This document shows, in pieces, positions 43,338 to 52,065 of a DNA stretch of 64,000 bases (positions within the stretch are counted from its first letter, which is position 1; each line of letters opens with the position of its first letter). The DNA comes from Azospirillum brasilense (lineage in GTDB: Bacteria > Pseudomonadota > Alphaproteobacteria > Azospirillales > Azospirillaceae): the NCBI RefSeq assembly GCF_001315015.1, contig NZ_CP012914.1, positions 930,001-994,000 on the forward strand, in the 5' to 3' direction. The position numbers were made by a program, and so were the translations under genes. The notes below the pieces were generated by a model. It was not told the DNA's origin, searched no databases, and saw nothing but the letters and a program-made list of their open reading frames with translations.

Positions 43338-43570
43338 GGCGAGGCACAATCTTGCGTCCGGTCAAGGGTTGAGCGATGTCGGGCGGACGGTTGAGCTGAA
43401 TCATATTTCCGTCCGGCAACAAATTTAATCTTTTGTATAACCTGCATGGTCTTTATTTTGCGGCGTCCGCCAGTGCCCGACGGGAACGCGCGGATGGGGA
43501 GATGTACGCCCTGTAACCGACCGCGAACCAATAAGGGGGCGCCGGGCTCTCGGCCCGCGACCGCAGGCAC

Positions 43571-44119
43571 ATGGCACACAGCGCTGTTCTCAGTCCCGGC
43601 CCCCGCGACCGGACCCTGACCGGGGTCGAGCGGTTCTTCGACGCCGATGAGGTGATCGTTTCCAAGACCGACCTGAAGGGCCGGATCACCTACGCCAACC
43701 GGGTGTTCCAGCGCGTGGCCGGCTACAGCGAGGCGGAGCTGATGGGTGCCCCGCACTCCATCGTCCGCCATCCGGACATGCCGCGCTGCGTGTTCAAGCT
43801 GCTGTGGGACACGCTGGGGGCGGGGCAGGAGATCTTCGCCTACGTCGTCAACCGGGCGCGCAACGGCGACCATTACTGGGTCTTCGCCCACGTCACCCCC
43901 AGCTACGACGTCAACGGTCGGCTCGTCGGCTACCACTCGTCGCGCCGGGTGCCGGACCGCAGCGCCATCGACAAGGTGGTGCCGCTCTACCGCACGCTTC
44001 TGGACATCGAAAACCGCCACGAAGACCGCAAGCAGGGCATGAACGAGGCCTTCGCCACCGTTGTCGGGCTGCTGACGGAGAAGGGGATCGGGTATGACGA
44101 ATTCGTCTTCTCTCTCTAA
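43571..44119 (+). CDS. Aer-like PAS sensor protein
   Basis: A 182-residue cytoplasmic protein, almost entirely one PAS domain of the Aer redox-sensor type: [53 protein letters not shown]. The HPDMP segment and the Trp in NGDHYWV are typical of FAD-binding PAS domains of Aer. There is no transmembrane or MCP part; these are encoded by the next gene, which overlaps by 26 bases. A split receptor is therefore likely. Confidence 0.88.
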   Translation: MAHSAVLSPGPRDRTLTGVERFFDADEVIVSKTDLKGRITYANRVFQRVAGYSEAELMGAPHSIVRHPDMPRCVFKLLWDTLGAGQEIFAYVVNRARNGDHYWVFAHVTPSYDVNGRLVGYHSSRRVPDRSAIDKVVPLYRTLLDIENRHEDRKQGMNEAFATVVGLLTEKGIGYDEFVFSL

Positions 44120-45404
44120 GGCGTTCGCGCTCGGGGCGGTCGCCGCGCTGCTCGTCGCAGCGCTGTTGGTGACCGATGCGCTGGACGTCGGCGGCGCGCC
44201 GCTGCGCATCGGGATCGGCGCCGCCGCGCTGGCCGCGCTGGTCGGCGTCATGCTGTGCATGGTGCGCGCCCGCGCCGCGGTGGGGCAGGCGGTGGCCGTC
44301 TGCCAAGCGGTGTCGCGCGGCGACTTCGAGGCGCGGGTCGTCAATGTGCGGGAGAAAGGCGACCTCGGCGAGCTGATGCACGCCCTGAACGACTCGATCG
44401 ACCGCACCGACGCCTTCATCCGCGAGGCCACCGCCTCGATGAGCTACGTGTCGGCCAACAAGTATTTCCGGCGGATCGTGCTGAAGGGCATGCAGGGCAA
44501 CTTCCTGCACGCGTCGCGCACCATCAACACCGCCACCGACGCCATCGCCGTCAAGGTGAAGGGCTTCGCCGGGGTGACCGACCGCTTCGAGACGCAGATC
44601 CGCGCGGTGTGCGAACAGGTGTCCGGCACCGCCCACCAGCTGGAAATGTCGGCCCGCACCATGGAGTCCGACGCCCAGACCGCCACCGGCAAGGCGTCCT
44701 CGGTCGCCGCCGCCGCGTCGCAGACCGGCTCCTCGGTCGGCAGTGTCGCCGTTGCGACGGAGGAGTTGTCGGCGTCGATCCGGGAGATCGCCCGGCAGGT
44801 GGAGGAGGTCGCCAAGGTTGCCGCCAACGCGGCGGGCGAGGCCGAGCGCTCCAACGCGCTGATCGCCGAGCTGTCGGGCGCCGCCAAGACGGTGGGCGAG
44901 GTGGTCACCCTGATCAACGACATCGCCAGCCAGACCAACCTTCTGGCGCTGAACGCCACCATCGAGGCCGCCCGCGCCGGGGAGGCCGGCAAGGGCTTCG
45001 CCGTGGTGGCGCAGGAGGTCAAGCGGCTGGCCGACCAGACCGCCAAGGCCACCGGCGACATCGCCGGACAGATCGCCGGCATCCAGTCCTCCACGGACGT
45101 GGCGGTCGCCTCCATCGTCGGCATCGGCCACACCATCCAGGACATCAACCAGATCGCCGGCGGCATCGCCGCGGGCATCGGACAGCAGGGCTCGGCGATC
45201 CGCTCGATCGTCAGCAACATGGATCAGGCCGCCGCCGGCACCCGCGCCGTCACCGTGGACATCCAGGACGTCACCACCGCCGCTGAACGCACCAGCGGCA
45301 CCGCCCACGAGGTCTTCGCCGCGTCGGAGCGGATGACCGTCCAGGCCGACCGCCTGACCCGCGAGGTTCAGCTTTTCCTGGACGAGATGCACAAGGTCGC
45401 CTGA
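44094..45404 (+). CDS. Methyl-accepting protein partnering a separate PAS sensor
   Basis: A 436-residue chemoreceptor with two membrane helices near the N-terminus ([14 protein letters not shown] and [18 protein letters not shown]) and almost no periplasmic loop, a HAMP-like segment, then the signalling hairpin with tip [21 protein letters not shown]. This is the arrangement of Aer minus its PAS domain, which is supplied by the overlapping gene upstream. Translation is probably coupled. Confidence 0.9.
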   Translation: MTNSSSLSKAFALGAVAALLVAALLVTDALDVGGAPLRIGIGAAALAALVGVMLCMVRARAAVGQAVAVCQAVSRGDFEARVVNVREKGDLGELMHALNDSIDRTDAFIREATASMSYVSANKYFRRIVLKGMQGNFLHASRTINTATDAIAVKVKGFAGVTDRFETQIRAVCEQVSGTAHQLEMSARTMESDAQTATGKASSVAAAASQTGSSVGSVAVATEELSASIREIARQVEEVAKVAANAAGEAERSNALIAELSGAAKTVGEVVTLINDIASQTNLLALNATIEAARAGEAGKGFAVVAQEVKRLADQTAKATGDIAGQIAGIQSSTDVAVASIVGIGHTIQDINQIAGGIAAGIGQQGSAIRSIVSNMDQAAAGTRAVTVDIQDVTTAAERTSGTAHEVFAASERMTVQADRLTREVQLFLDEMHKVA

Positions 45405-45836
45405 CGCGATCTTGTGCGATCCGCCGCTTTTTTGTCCCGGATTTTGCGCTTGCTTATACGGTAGGCATTGATCGGCCGCTGGGCGTTTGCTTGTATGCTG
45501 AGCAGCGCCGGAGCGGCGGACGGAGGTCGTGCGACCTTTTGCCTCATTTTTTAGGAGAAACCGGTGCTTTTGTTGCGGCGCACGCGGTGCGCGGGGTGCG
45601 GCGCAGCGAGGATGGTGCCGCGTGTGATTGTTCGGACTCCAATATGACGCCGAATTCATCACAATTTCGAAACTGACATCTCAGAAACGTTGAGGCTGAA
45701 CCCGGAGCGCCGCCCCTAAACGCAGGCGTTCCGCGGCTTTGCGCGTTCCGATGGTTCCGAAAGGGCGTTTGGCACAGCGTTTGATGGTTAGACGTCTAAA
45801 AAAGATATCCCACCCAAACTCACAGAGGTGTTCGGG
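45405..45836. other. Gap of about 430 bases upstream of the Cache-MCP gene
   Basis: No gene recognised. It holds a perfect 12-bp palindrome at 45788 just before the next gene, and a weak sigma54-like TGGCAC at 45770. No terminator for the upstream receptor gene is obvious. Confidence 0.4.
45788..45799. promoter_or_regulatory. 12-bp palindrome TTAGACGTCTAA
   Basis: Perfect palindrome followed by AAAA, 38 bases upstream of the ATG at 45837. Candidate operator or transcription-start-associated element; no known regulator assigned. Confidence 0.4.
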
Positions 45837-46943
45837 ATGAGTGTGGCCGGAAACGAACTGTTCGAGCTTTCCCGAGGCGTCCTGGATGTCGCTTCCCGGA
45901 AAGTGTCTTTGATCGAAGACATCACCCGCCGCACCAAGATGCTGGCGATGAACGCCTTGATCGAGGCGTCGCGGGCCGGCGACGCCGGGCGCGGGTTCGC
46001 GGTTGTCGCGAACGAGGTTTCCGAGATTTCCAAGCAGGTGAACACCATCACCAAGGAGCTGCGGTCGGAGATCGTCTCGCGCGTCGATCACCTGACCACC
46101 ACCGGCAGCGCCATGGTGCAGGAAATGCACGGGCGGCGTCTGGCCGACCTGTCGCTGAACATGATCGAGATCATCGACCGGAACCTGTACGAGCGGTCCT
46201 GCGACGTGCGCTGGTGGGCGACCGACAGCGCGGTGGTGGACTGCGCCGCCGACCCGACGGAGGTGAACCGCCAGCACGCCTCGCACCGGCTGAGCGTCAT
46301 CCTGGAATCCTACACCGTCTATCTCGACCTGTGGATCGCCGACCTGAAGGGGGAGGTGATCGCCACCGGCCGTCCCGGCCGCTACCCCGGCGCCCAGGGC
46401 GCCCGCGTGGGGGACGAGGGGTGGTTCCGTCAGGCGCTGGCCACGCGCAACGGCGGCGAGTTCACGGTGGGCGACGTGTCGCGCAACGGCCGCCTGGAGG
46501 ACCGCGTGGTCGCCACCTACGCCACCGCGATCCGGCGCGGCGGCGAGGCGGATGGCGATCCCATCGGCGTGCTGGGCATCTTCTTCGACTGGGAACCCCA
46601 GGCCGCCGCCGTCGTCCAGGGCGTGCGGCTGGAGGACGAGGAGCGCTCCCGCTCGCGCTGCCTTCTGCTCGACGCGCGGCACCGGGTGATCGCTTCGTCC
46701 GACGGGCGCGGCATCCTCAGCGAGACCGTCCAACTCCGCCGCAGCGGCGAGAGCATGGGCCATTACGCCGACGGGTCCGGACGCACCTACGGCTACGCGC
46801 TGACGCCGGGTTACGAAACCTACAAGGGGCTGGGCTGGTACGGGGTGATCGTGCAGGACCCGGACCCGCGCCAGCAGCAGGCGCCTGCAACCGCCGGTAT
46901 GGGTGGGCGAATAGGAATGAACGGCGCCGGGCTTCACGGGTAA
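45837..46943 (+). CDS. Inverted chemoreceptor-type protein: MCP tip then Cache-like domain
   Basis: A 368-residue soluble protein with no membrane helix. Residues about 20-80 are a truncated MCP signalling hairpin centred on the tip TKMLAMNALIEASRAGDAGRGFAVVANEVSEIS, the part that contacts CheA and CheW. After a helical linker comes a Cache-like sensor (VIATGRPGRYPGAQGARVGDEGWFRQAL, GDVSRNGRLEDRVVATYATAI). This reverses the normal order and omits HAMP and methylation helices. An AGAGG box 9 bases upstream supports ATG 45837. It may bind the signalling array directly as a cytoplasmic sensor. Confidence 0.85.
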   Translation: MSVAGNELFELSRGVLDVASRKVSLIEDITRRTKMLAMNALIEASRAGDAGRGFAVVANEVSEISKQVNTITKELRSEIVSRVDHLTTTGSAMVQEMHGRRLADLSLNMIEIIDRNLYERSCDVRWWATDSAVVDCAADPTEVNRQHASHRLSVILESYTVYLDLWIADLKGEVIATGRPGRYPGAQGARVGDEGWFRQALATRNGGEFTVGDVSRNGRLEDRVVATYATAIRRGGEADGDPIGVLGIFFDWEPQAAAVVQGVRLEDEERSRSRCLLLDARHRVIASSDGRGILSETVQLRRSGESMGHYADGSGRTYGYALTPGYETYKGLGWYGVIVQDPDPRQQQAPATAGMGGRIGMNGAGLHG

Positions 46944-47022
46944 GGCTGGCATTCGCACCCTGCTCTGGTCATCGCGGCGGGTTTGCTTACACTTCGGGTC
47001 CGCCGCGTTGCTGGAGAGTTTC

Positions 47023-48021
47023 ATGTCGTCCACCGCCCGCCGTCTTTATGTCCGCCGCGATACCTTCCCCATCGCGGGGACCTTCCGCATATCGCGCGGC
47101 GCCAAGACCGAGGCCGAGGTCGTGGTCGCCGAGGTGGTTGAATCCTGCAAGCGGGGCCGTGGGGAATGCGTGCCCTACGCCCGCTACGGGGAAACGCTGG
47201 ACGAGACCGTCAGGACGCTGGAGTCCCTGGCCGGGGCGGTGGCGGACGGGCTGGACCGCGAGCGGCTGCGCACCCTTCTGCCGCCGGGGGCCGCGCGCAA
47301 CGCGCTGGATTGCGCGCTGTGGGACCTTGAGGCCAAACAGGCGGGCAAACCGGCATGGCGGCTCGCCGGATTGCCCGACGCGCCGAGGAAGCTGACCACC
47401 TGCTACACGCTGAGCGTGGACGAGCCCGCGGCGATGGCTGCCTCCGCCAAGGCGCGGGCGGCGGACCATCCGCTGCTGAAGATGAAGCTGACCGGGGAGG
47501 GCGACCTCGACCGCGTGCGCGCGGTGCGCGAGGCCGCCCCAACCACCCGCCTGATCGTCGACGCCAACGAGGCCTGGACGCTGGAGATGCTCCACCGCTT
47601 CGCCCCGGTGCTGGCCGATCTGGGGGTGGAACTGATCGAGCAGCCGCTGCCCGCCGGCGAGGACGAGGCGCTGCGCGGCATCGACTGCCCGGTGCCGCTG
47701 GGCGCCGACGAATCCTGCCACGGGCTGGACTCGCTCGACCGTCTGAAGGGCATCTACCGGGTGGTCAACATCAAGCTGGACAAGACCGGCGGCCTGACCG
47801 AGGCGCTGCTGCTGAAGCGGGCGGCACAGGAGGCTGGCTTCGACATCATGGTCGGCTGCATGGTCGCCACCTCGCTCGCCATGGCGCCGGCCGTGCTGCT
47901 GGCCCAGGGCGCGCGCTACGTCGACCTCGACGGGCCGCTGCTTCTGGCCGAGGACCGCACGCCGGCCCTGCATTACGACGGCGGCACGCTGTGTCCGCCG
48001 GCCCCCGAACTCTGGGGATGA
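47023..48021 (+). CDS. Enolase-superfamily dipeptide epimerase/N-acyl amino acid racemase
   Basis: A 332-residue enzyme of the L-Ala-D/L-Glu epimerase group (related DgcA proteins racemise N-acetyl-glutamate). All catalytic residues are visible: Lys153 and Lys155 of the KxK motif, Asp180, Glu206 and Asp229 as Mg2+ ligands, and Lys251 on the opposite face. A GGAGAG box 4 bases upstream supports ATG 47023. Its stop overlaps the start of the cupin gene (ATGA), forming a coupled three-gene operon. The substrate is not evident; peptidoglycan peptides or D-amino-acid derivatives are plausible. Confidence 0.85.
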   Translation: MSSTARRLYVRRDTFPIAGTFRISRGAKTEAEVVVAEVVESCKRGRGECVPYARYGETLDETVRTLESLAGAVADGLDRERLRTLLPPGAARNALDCALWDLEAKQAGKPAWRLAGLPDAPRKLTTCYTLSVDEPAAMAASAKARAADHPLLKMKLTGEGDLDRVRAVREAAPTTRLIVDANEAWTLEMLHRFAPVLADLGVELIEQPLPAGEDEALRGIDCPVPLGADESCHGLDSLDRLKGIYRVVNIKLDKTGGLTEALLLKRAAQEAGFDIMVGCMVATSLAMAPAVLLAQGARYVDLDGPLLLAEDRTPALHYDGGTLCPPAPELWG

Positions 48022-48398
48022 CCGTCCCGGCCGGCAACCTGCTGGCGGGCCTGCCCCTTGATTCCTTGCCGAACGAGCTGTTCACCACCTTGACGGAGTC
48101 GGCGTCGTCGGGGACGGTGCGCATCGAGCGCATCCTGTCCACCGGTCAGGCGTCCCCCGACGGCTTCTGGTACGATCAGGACTGGGACGAGTTCGTGCTC
48201 GTCGTCCAGGGCGCCGCCCGGCTGCAGCTTGAGGGCGAGGCGGAGCGCGCGCTCGGGCCCGGCGACTGGCTGATGATCCCGGCCCGGCGGCGGCATCGCG
48301 TCGCCTGGACCGATCCGACCGCTCAGACCGTCTGGCTGGCGGTGCACATCGGCGAGAAACAGACACCGGAAACACCGGGGCAGGGGAAGGACCAATGA
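48018..48398 (+). CDS. Cupin-domain protein
   Basis: A 126-residue single-domain cupin (WDEFVLVVQGAARLQLEGEAERALGPGDWLMIPARRRHRV). The first metal motif, usually HxHx3-4E, reads DQDWDEF, so only the His in RRRHRV remains from the normal metal set; metal binding is doubtful. Overlaps its neighbours by 4 bases on each side (ATGA both times), so it is made in a fixed ratio with the epimerase and the PLP enzyme. Function unknown. Confidence 0.82.
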   Translation: MTVPAGNLLAGLPLDSLPNELFTTLTESASSGTVRIERILSTGQASPDGFWYDQDWDEFVLVVQGAARLQLEGEAERALGPGDWLMIPARRRHRVAWTDPTAQTVWLAVHIGEKQTPETPGQGKDQ

Positions 48399-49597
48399 CC
48401 ATAGACATCGCCCGCGCCCGCGCGGAGACGCCGGGAACCCGGCACGTCGTTCATCTCAACAACGCCGGGGCCGCCCTGCCGCCGCAGCCGGTGCTGGACG
48501 CCGTGACCGCGCATCTGGCGCTGGAGGCCACCATCGGCGGCTACGAGGCGGCCGAGCACGCCAACGGCCGGCTGGAGGGTGTTTACGACTCCGTGGCCCG
48601 CCTGATCGCCTGCTCGCGGGAGGAGGTGGCCTTGGCGGAGAACGCGACGGTGGCCTGGGGAATGGCCTTCAACGCGCTGGCCGCCCTGCCGGGGGAGGGC
48701 TTCCGGCCCGGCGACCGCATCCTGACGGCGCGCGCCGAATACGCCGCCAACCTGATCCCCTTCCTGCAAGCCTCCCGGCGCACCGGCGTGGCGGTCGAGG
48801 TGATCCCCAGCGACGAGACCGGTCAGACCTCCGTCGAAGCGCTGGAGGCGATGATCGGGGAGCCGGGAAAGGGGCCGGTCAAGCTGATCGCCATCACCCA
48901 CATCCCGACCAACGGCGGCTTGGTCAACCCGGCGGCCGCCATTGGGCGGGTGGCGCGGCGGCACGGCGTTCCCTATCTGCTCGACGCCTGCCAGACGGTC
49001 GGGCAGATGCCGGTGGACGTCGAGGAACTGGGCTGCGACTTCCTGTCGGCGACCGGGCGCAAGTTCCTGCGCGCGCCGCGGGGCACCGGCTTCCTCTATG
49101 TGCGCAAGGACTGGCTCGACCGCATCGAGCCGTACACGCTCGACCACAGCGGCGGCGCGCTGGCCGGGCCGGACCGTTACACCATGCGCCCCGACGCCCG
49201 CCGCTTCGAGATGTGGGAGAGCAACATCGCCGCCCGGCTCGGTCTGGGGGTGGCGGTGGATTACGCGCTGTCCTGGGGGCTGGAGGCGATCCGCGACCGC
49301 GCCTTCGCGCTGGCCGACAGGCTGCGGCACGGTCTGGACGCGCTTCCCGGCGTGACGGTGCGCGATCTCGGGGCGGAGCGCTGCGCCATCGTCACCTTCA
49401 CGGTGGACGGCCACGACCCGCGCGCCATCAAGGCCGCGCTGCGCGGGCAGGGGATCAACCTGTCGGTGTCCTCCGCGCCGTCGACCCCTTTCGACATGGA
49501 CGCCCGCGGGTTGACCGAGGTCGTCCGCGCCTCTCCGCACTATTACAACGACGAGGCGGAGGTGGAGCGGTTGCTGGCGGCGGTGAAGGCGCTGTAG
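48395..49597 (+). CDS. Class V aminotransferase-type PLP enzyme
   Basis: A 400-residue protein of the aminotransferase class V family, near isopenicillin-N-epimerase and cysteine-desulfurase-like proteins. PLP ligands: the Asp198 of YLLDACQTVG, and Lys223 in the segment SATGRKFLRAPRGTGFLYV. No catalytic Cys loop of the NifS type is seen. Third gene of the coupled operon after epimerase and cupin; together they suggest racemisation followed by PLP chemistry on an amino-acid-like compound. Confidence 0.85.
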   Translation: MTIDIARARAETPGTRHVVHLNNAGAALPPQPVLDAVTAHLALEATIGGYEAAEHANGRLEGVYDSVARLIACSREEVALAENATVAWGMAFNALAALPGEGFRPGDRILTARAEYAANLIPFLQASRRTGVAVEVIPSDETGQTSVEALEAMIGEPGKGPVKLIAITHIPTNGGLVNPAAAIGRVARRHGVPYLLDACQTVGQMPVDVEELGCDFLSATGRKFLRAPRGTGFLYVRKDWLDRIEPYTLDHSGGALAGPDRYTMRPDARRFEMWESNIAARLGLGVAVDYALSWGLEAIRDRAFALADRLRHGLDALPGVTVRDLGAERCAIVTFTVDGHDPRAIKAALRGQGINLSVSSAPSTPFDMDARGLTEVVRASPHYYNDEAEVERLLAAVKAL

Positions 49598-49600
49598 GCG

Positions 49601-50785
49601 CTACAGAACCGACTCAACGACGTCGGCCACGCCGTCCGCGTAGCGGTCCCAGGTCAGTTCGGCCAGGAAGGCGGCGCCCGCCCGCCCGATGGCCGCCGCG
49701 CGGGCGCGGTCGGTCCACAGGCCTTCCAGCGCCGCGACGATCTCTTCCACGTCACTCTCGCCCCAGCCGTCGGTGCCGAAGGAGGTGGTGACGGCGCCCT
49801 GTCGGGTCAGCGGGACGCAGCGGTCCGCCCCGATCAGGTCGAGGTGCCCGGTGTTGGCCGACAGGATGGCGGGCACGCCGCAGGCCATGCATTCCATGGC
49901 GACGAGGTTGGTCCCGCCCTCGCCGCGGTTGGGGAACAGGCCGACATCGACCTCGCGCAGGATGCGGGCCATATCGGCGTTGGGCACCGGGCCGAGGTCC
50001 ATCACCTGATCGGCGCGCAAGCCGTTGGCGGCGGCCCAGCCGGCCCCGTCGAACTGCCCGTTCTCGTGGAAACGCACCGGCGCCACGGCGGGGTTGGCCT
50101 CCAGCGAGCGGGCGCTCTCCGGCCAGGGGTTGTGCCAGGCGGTCAGCAGCAGCGCCTCGGGATGGCGCTCGGCGAAGGCGCGGAAGCCGAGCAGGGCGAG
50201 GTCCTGCCCCTTGCGGAACTCCGGTTTGCCACCGGAGAAGACGACGAAGCGGTCCTTAAACCAGCCGACCTTTGGCGCCGGGTGGAAGTGGGTGGGATCG
50301 ACGCCTTGCAGCACTGTCTGCACCCGCCCGATGCCGGCGCTGGTCAGCACCCGCTCGACGAAGCTGGACCCGGCGACGATGGCCGCGCATGGCTCCGCCC
50401 GCGCCCGGCCTTCCGCGTCGATGACGCTGTCCTCCAGATAGCAGACGCCGACGGTGGGTTGGCCTTTCAGCGTCACGCCCTCCGCCGACCGGCTGCCGAC
50501 GAGGTTGTTGCCGAGCCCGCGCAGCACCGGCACCGACACCCCGATCTCCTGGCCCGCATGGGGCGCGATCTGCCGGCAGAGCGCCTCGGACTCGCGGACG
50601 AAGCCGGCCATGCGCCGCCATTCCAGCGGGGACAGCGCGATGTCCTCCAGCCGCAGCGGCAGCGAGCAGACCGGCACCAGCCGCCCGCTGCGCGTCCAGC
50701 TCAGCGCCAGCTGCAGCCCGTTGACTCCCCAGCCGCTGTAGCTGGACAGGCCCCATTGGATGACAGCGGGCTGGGCGGTGGGCAT
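49601..50785 (-). CDS. GT4-like glycosyltransferase
   Basis: A 394-residue GT-B fold glycosyltransferase. The C-terminal nucleotide-sugar-binding part shows FVVFSGGKPEFRKGQDL, the acidic ADMARILREVDVGLFPNRGEGGTNLVAMECMACGVPAI with the E-x7-E type motif. The N-terminal acceptor domain is less conserved. Lone gene on the minus strand, convergent with the PLP gene by three bases. The acceptor is unknown. Confidence 0.85.
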   Translation of the reverse strand: MPTAQPAVIQWGLSSYSGWGVNGLQLALSWTRSGRLVPVCSLPLRLEDIALSPLEWRRMAGFVRESEALCRQIAPHAGQEIGVSVPVLRGLGNNLVGSRSAEGVTLKGQPTVGVCYLEDSVIDAEGRARAEPCAAIVAGSSFVERVLTSAGIGRVQTVLQGVDPTHFHPAPKVGWFKDRFVVFSGGKPEFRKGQDLALLGFRAFAERHPEALLLTAWHNPWPESARSLEANPAVAPVRFHENGQFDGAGWAAANGLRADQVMDLGPVPNADMARILREVDVGLFPNRGEGGTNLVAMECMACGVPAILSANTGHLDLIGADRCVPLTRQGAVTTSFGTDGWGESDVEEIVAALEGLWTDRARAAAIGRAGAAFLAELTWDRYADGVADVVESVL

Positions 50786-50815
50786 GGTTCGTCCTTCGGG
50801 CTGGCGTGGTGGCGT

Positions 50816-50957
50816 AACCCTCTCCCCTCCGGGGAGAGGGTGGCCCGAAGGGCCGGGTGAGGGGGATGCGCTTGAGCCGGACGTACCGCCACGCGCAACC
50901 CTCTCACCCTAACCCTCTGCCCGGAGGGGAGAGGGGAGAAAGTTGAGGGGAGAGGGG
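50816..50957. repeat. GC-rich CCCTCTCC-type intergenic repeat, copy C
   Basis: AACCCTCTCCCCTCCGGGGAGAGGGT is a near-perfect hairpin, followed by GGGTGAGGGGG, then AACCCTCTCACCCTAACCCTCTGCCC... GGGGAGAGGGG. A different family from copies A and B. It lies between the glycosyltransferase and phhB genes. Confidence 0.75.
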
Positions 50958-50962
50958 AAAAA

Positions 50963-51364
50963 TCACCTGTGCCGCGCGGTGGGAGAGACGTCGCCCATGG
51001 ACTCCGAGACCGGGGCGTAGGGTTCGTCCATCAGCCCCTCGACCTTGGCGGCCATGATGAAGTCGTTCTCATGCAGGCCCTTGATCTTGTGCGTCCAGAA
51101 GGTGACGGTGCAATGGCCCCAGCCGTAGAGGATCTCGGCGTGGTGGCCTTCCGCCTCGCAGAGGTCGCCGACGCGCATGGCGAAATGCTGGGCCTCGCGG
51201 AAATTGGAGAAGCGGTAGTCGCGCTCCAGCCGGTCGGGGTCCGGCCTGATCGACCAGCCGGGCACCTGCACCAGATAAGTTTCCGCCATGGCGCGGTCCA
51301 TCGGGGGGATGCCGCCGCGGCAGGGTTCGCAGCTCTTTCCCGCCAGTTCCTGTTGTGTCGCCAT
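50963..51364 (-). CDS. phhB: Pterin-4a-carbinolamine dehydratase
   Basis: A 133-residue enzyme that recycles the 4a-hydroxy-tetrahydropterin made by aromatic amino-acid hydroxylases (also DCoH). Active-site segment AEGHHAEILYGWGHCTVTFWTH gives the conserved His-His and the C-terminal Trp/His, and YRFSNFREAQHFAMRVG is the family helix. An AGGAGGA box precedes the ATG at 51364. Phenylalanine hydroxylase is not in the window. Confidence 0.92.
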   Translation of the reverse strand: MATQQELAGKSCEPCRGGIPPMDRAMAETYLVQVPGWSIRPDPDRLERDYRFSNFREAQHFAMRVGDLCEAEGHHAEILYGWGHCTVTFWTHKIKGLHENDFIMAAKVEGLMDEPYAPVSESMGDVSPTARHR

Positions 51365-51453
51365 CTCGCGTCCTCCTGTGTTGTTGGTTCGGACTCCTTG
51401 TTTCGAACAATGCTGGGGCCGAAGCCTCGCGGCGGCAAGCCTCACGACCAGCC

Positions 51454-52059
51454 ATGGACGCGCGCATGACGGACCTGCCCTTTGCCGATTACCAACAGCC
51501 CACGAAGACCGCCGCCGGGCCGCGCCTCGCCATCGTGGGAGAGGCGCCGGGGGCGGAGGAGGCCCGGCGGGGCGTGCCCTTCGTCGGGCGCAGCGGCCAG
51601 CTCCTCGACGAGACGCTGAAGGCCGCCGGGGTGGAGAGGGCGGAATGCCTCGTCGCCAACGTCTTCCGTTACCAGCCGCCGGGCAACAAGGTGGGGCATT
51701 TCTTCGCCTCCCGCACCCGCGCCAAGAAGGAGGGGCGGGCGCTGGACGAGCGCTGGGGGCCGTTCGGCACCTCCGACTGGGTGCTGGGGGAATTCTCCGG
51801 CGAGATCGAGCATCTGCAGCGGACGCTGGAGGGCTTCGCCCCCCGCGTCATCGTCGCGCTGGGCCGCACGCCGCTGTGGGCGCTGACCGGGCTGAACGGG
51901 ATCATGCAGCTCCGCGGTACGGTCCAGCCCTGCCGTCTCGTGCCGGGGGCGGAGGTGGTGGCGACCTTCCACCCCAGCTACATCCTGCGCGGCCAGCTCG
52001 CCGAGCAGCCGACCTTCCTGGCCGACCTGACACTGGCCGCCTCGCGGCTGACGGCGTAA
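51454..52059 (+). CDS. Uracil-DNA glycosylase superfamily protein
   Basis: A 201-residue protein with the UDG signatures GEAPGAEEARRGVPFVGRSGQLLD, near residues 30-53, and FHPSYILR near the C-terminus. The segment NVFRYQPPGNKVG corresponds to the family-4 pattern NxxxCRPPxNR with Cys changed to Tyr. Too few cysteines are present for the iron-sulfur cluster of family 4 and 5 enzymes, so it belongs to a cluster-free subgroup. Function in repair is likely but unproven. Confidence 0.82.
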   Translation: MDARMTDLPFADYQQPTKTAAGPRLAIVGEAPGAEEARRGVPFVGRSGQLLDETLKAAGVERAECLVANVFRYQPPGNKVGHFFASRTRAKKEGRALDERWGPFGTSDWVLGEFSGEIEHLQRTLEGFAPRVIVALGRTPLWALTGLNGIMQLRGTVQPCRLVPGAEVVATFHPSYILRGQLAEQPTFLADLTLAASRLTA

Positions 52060-52065
52060 GCGCCG

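Noticed and set aside
44094..45404. Frameshift joining the PAS and MCP genes into one Aer
   Set aside because: Each frame has its own plausible start and stop, and the overlap of 26 bases codes sensibly in both; kept as two genes, with re-sequencing as the test.
45770..45784. Sigma54-like promoter TGGCAC-N5-TTGAT
   Set aside because: The invariant GC of the -12 element is missing (TTGA instead of TTGC).
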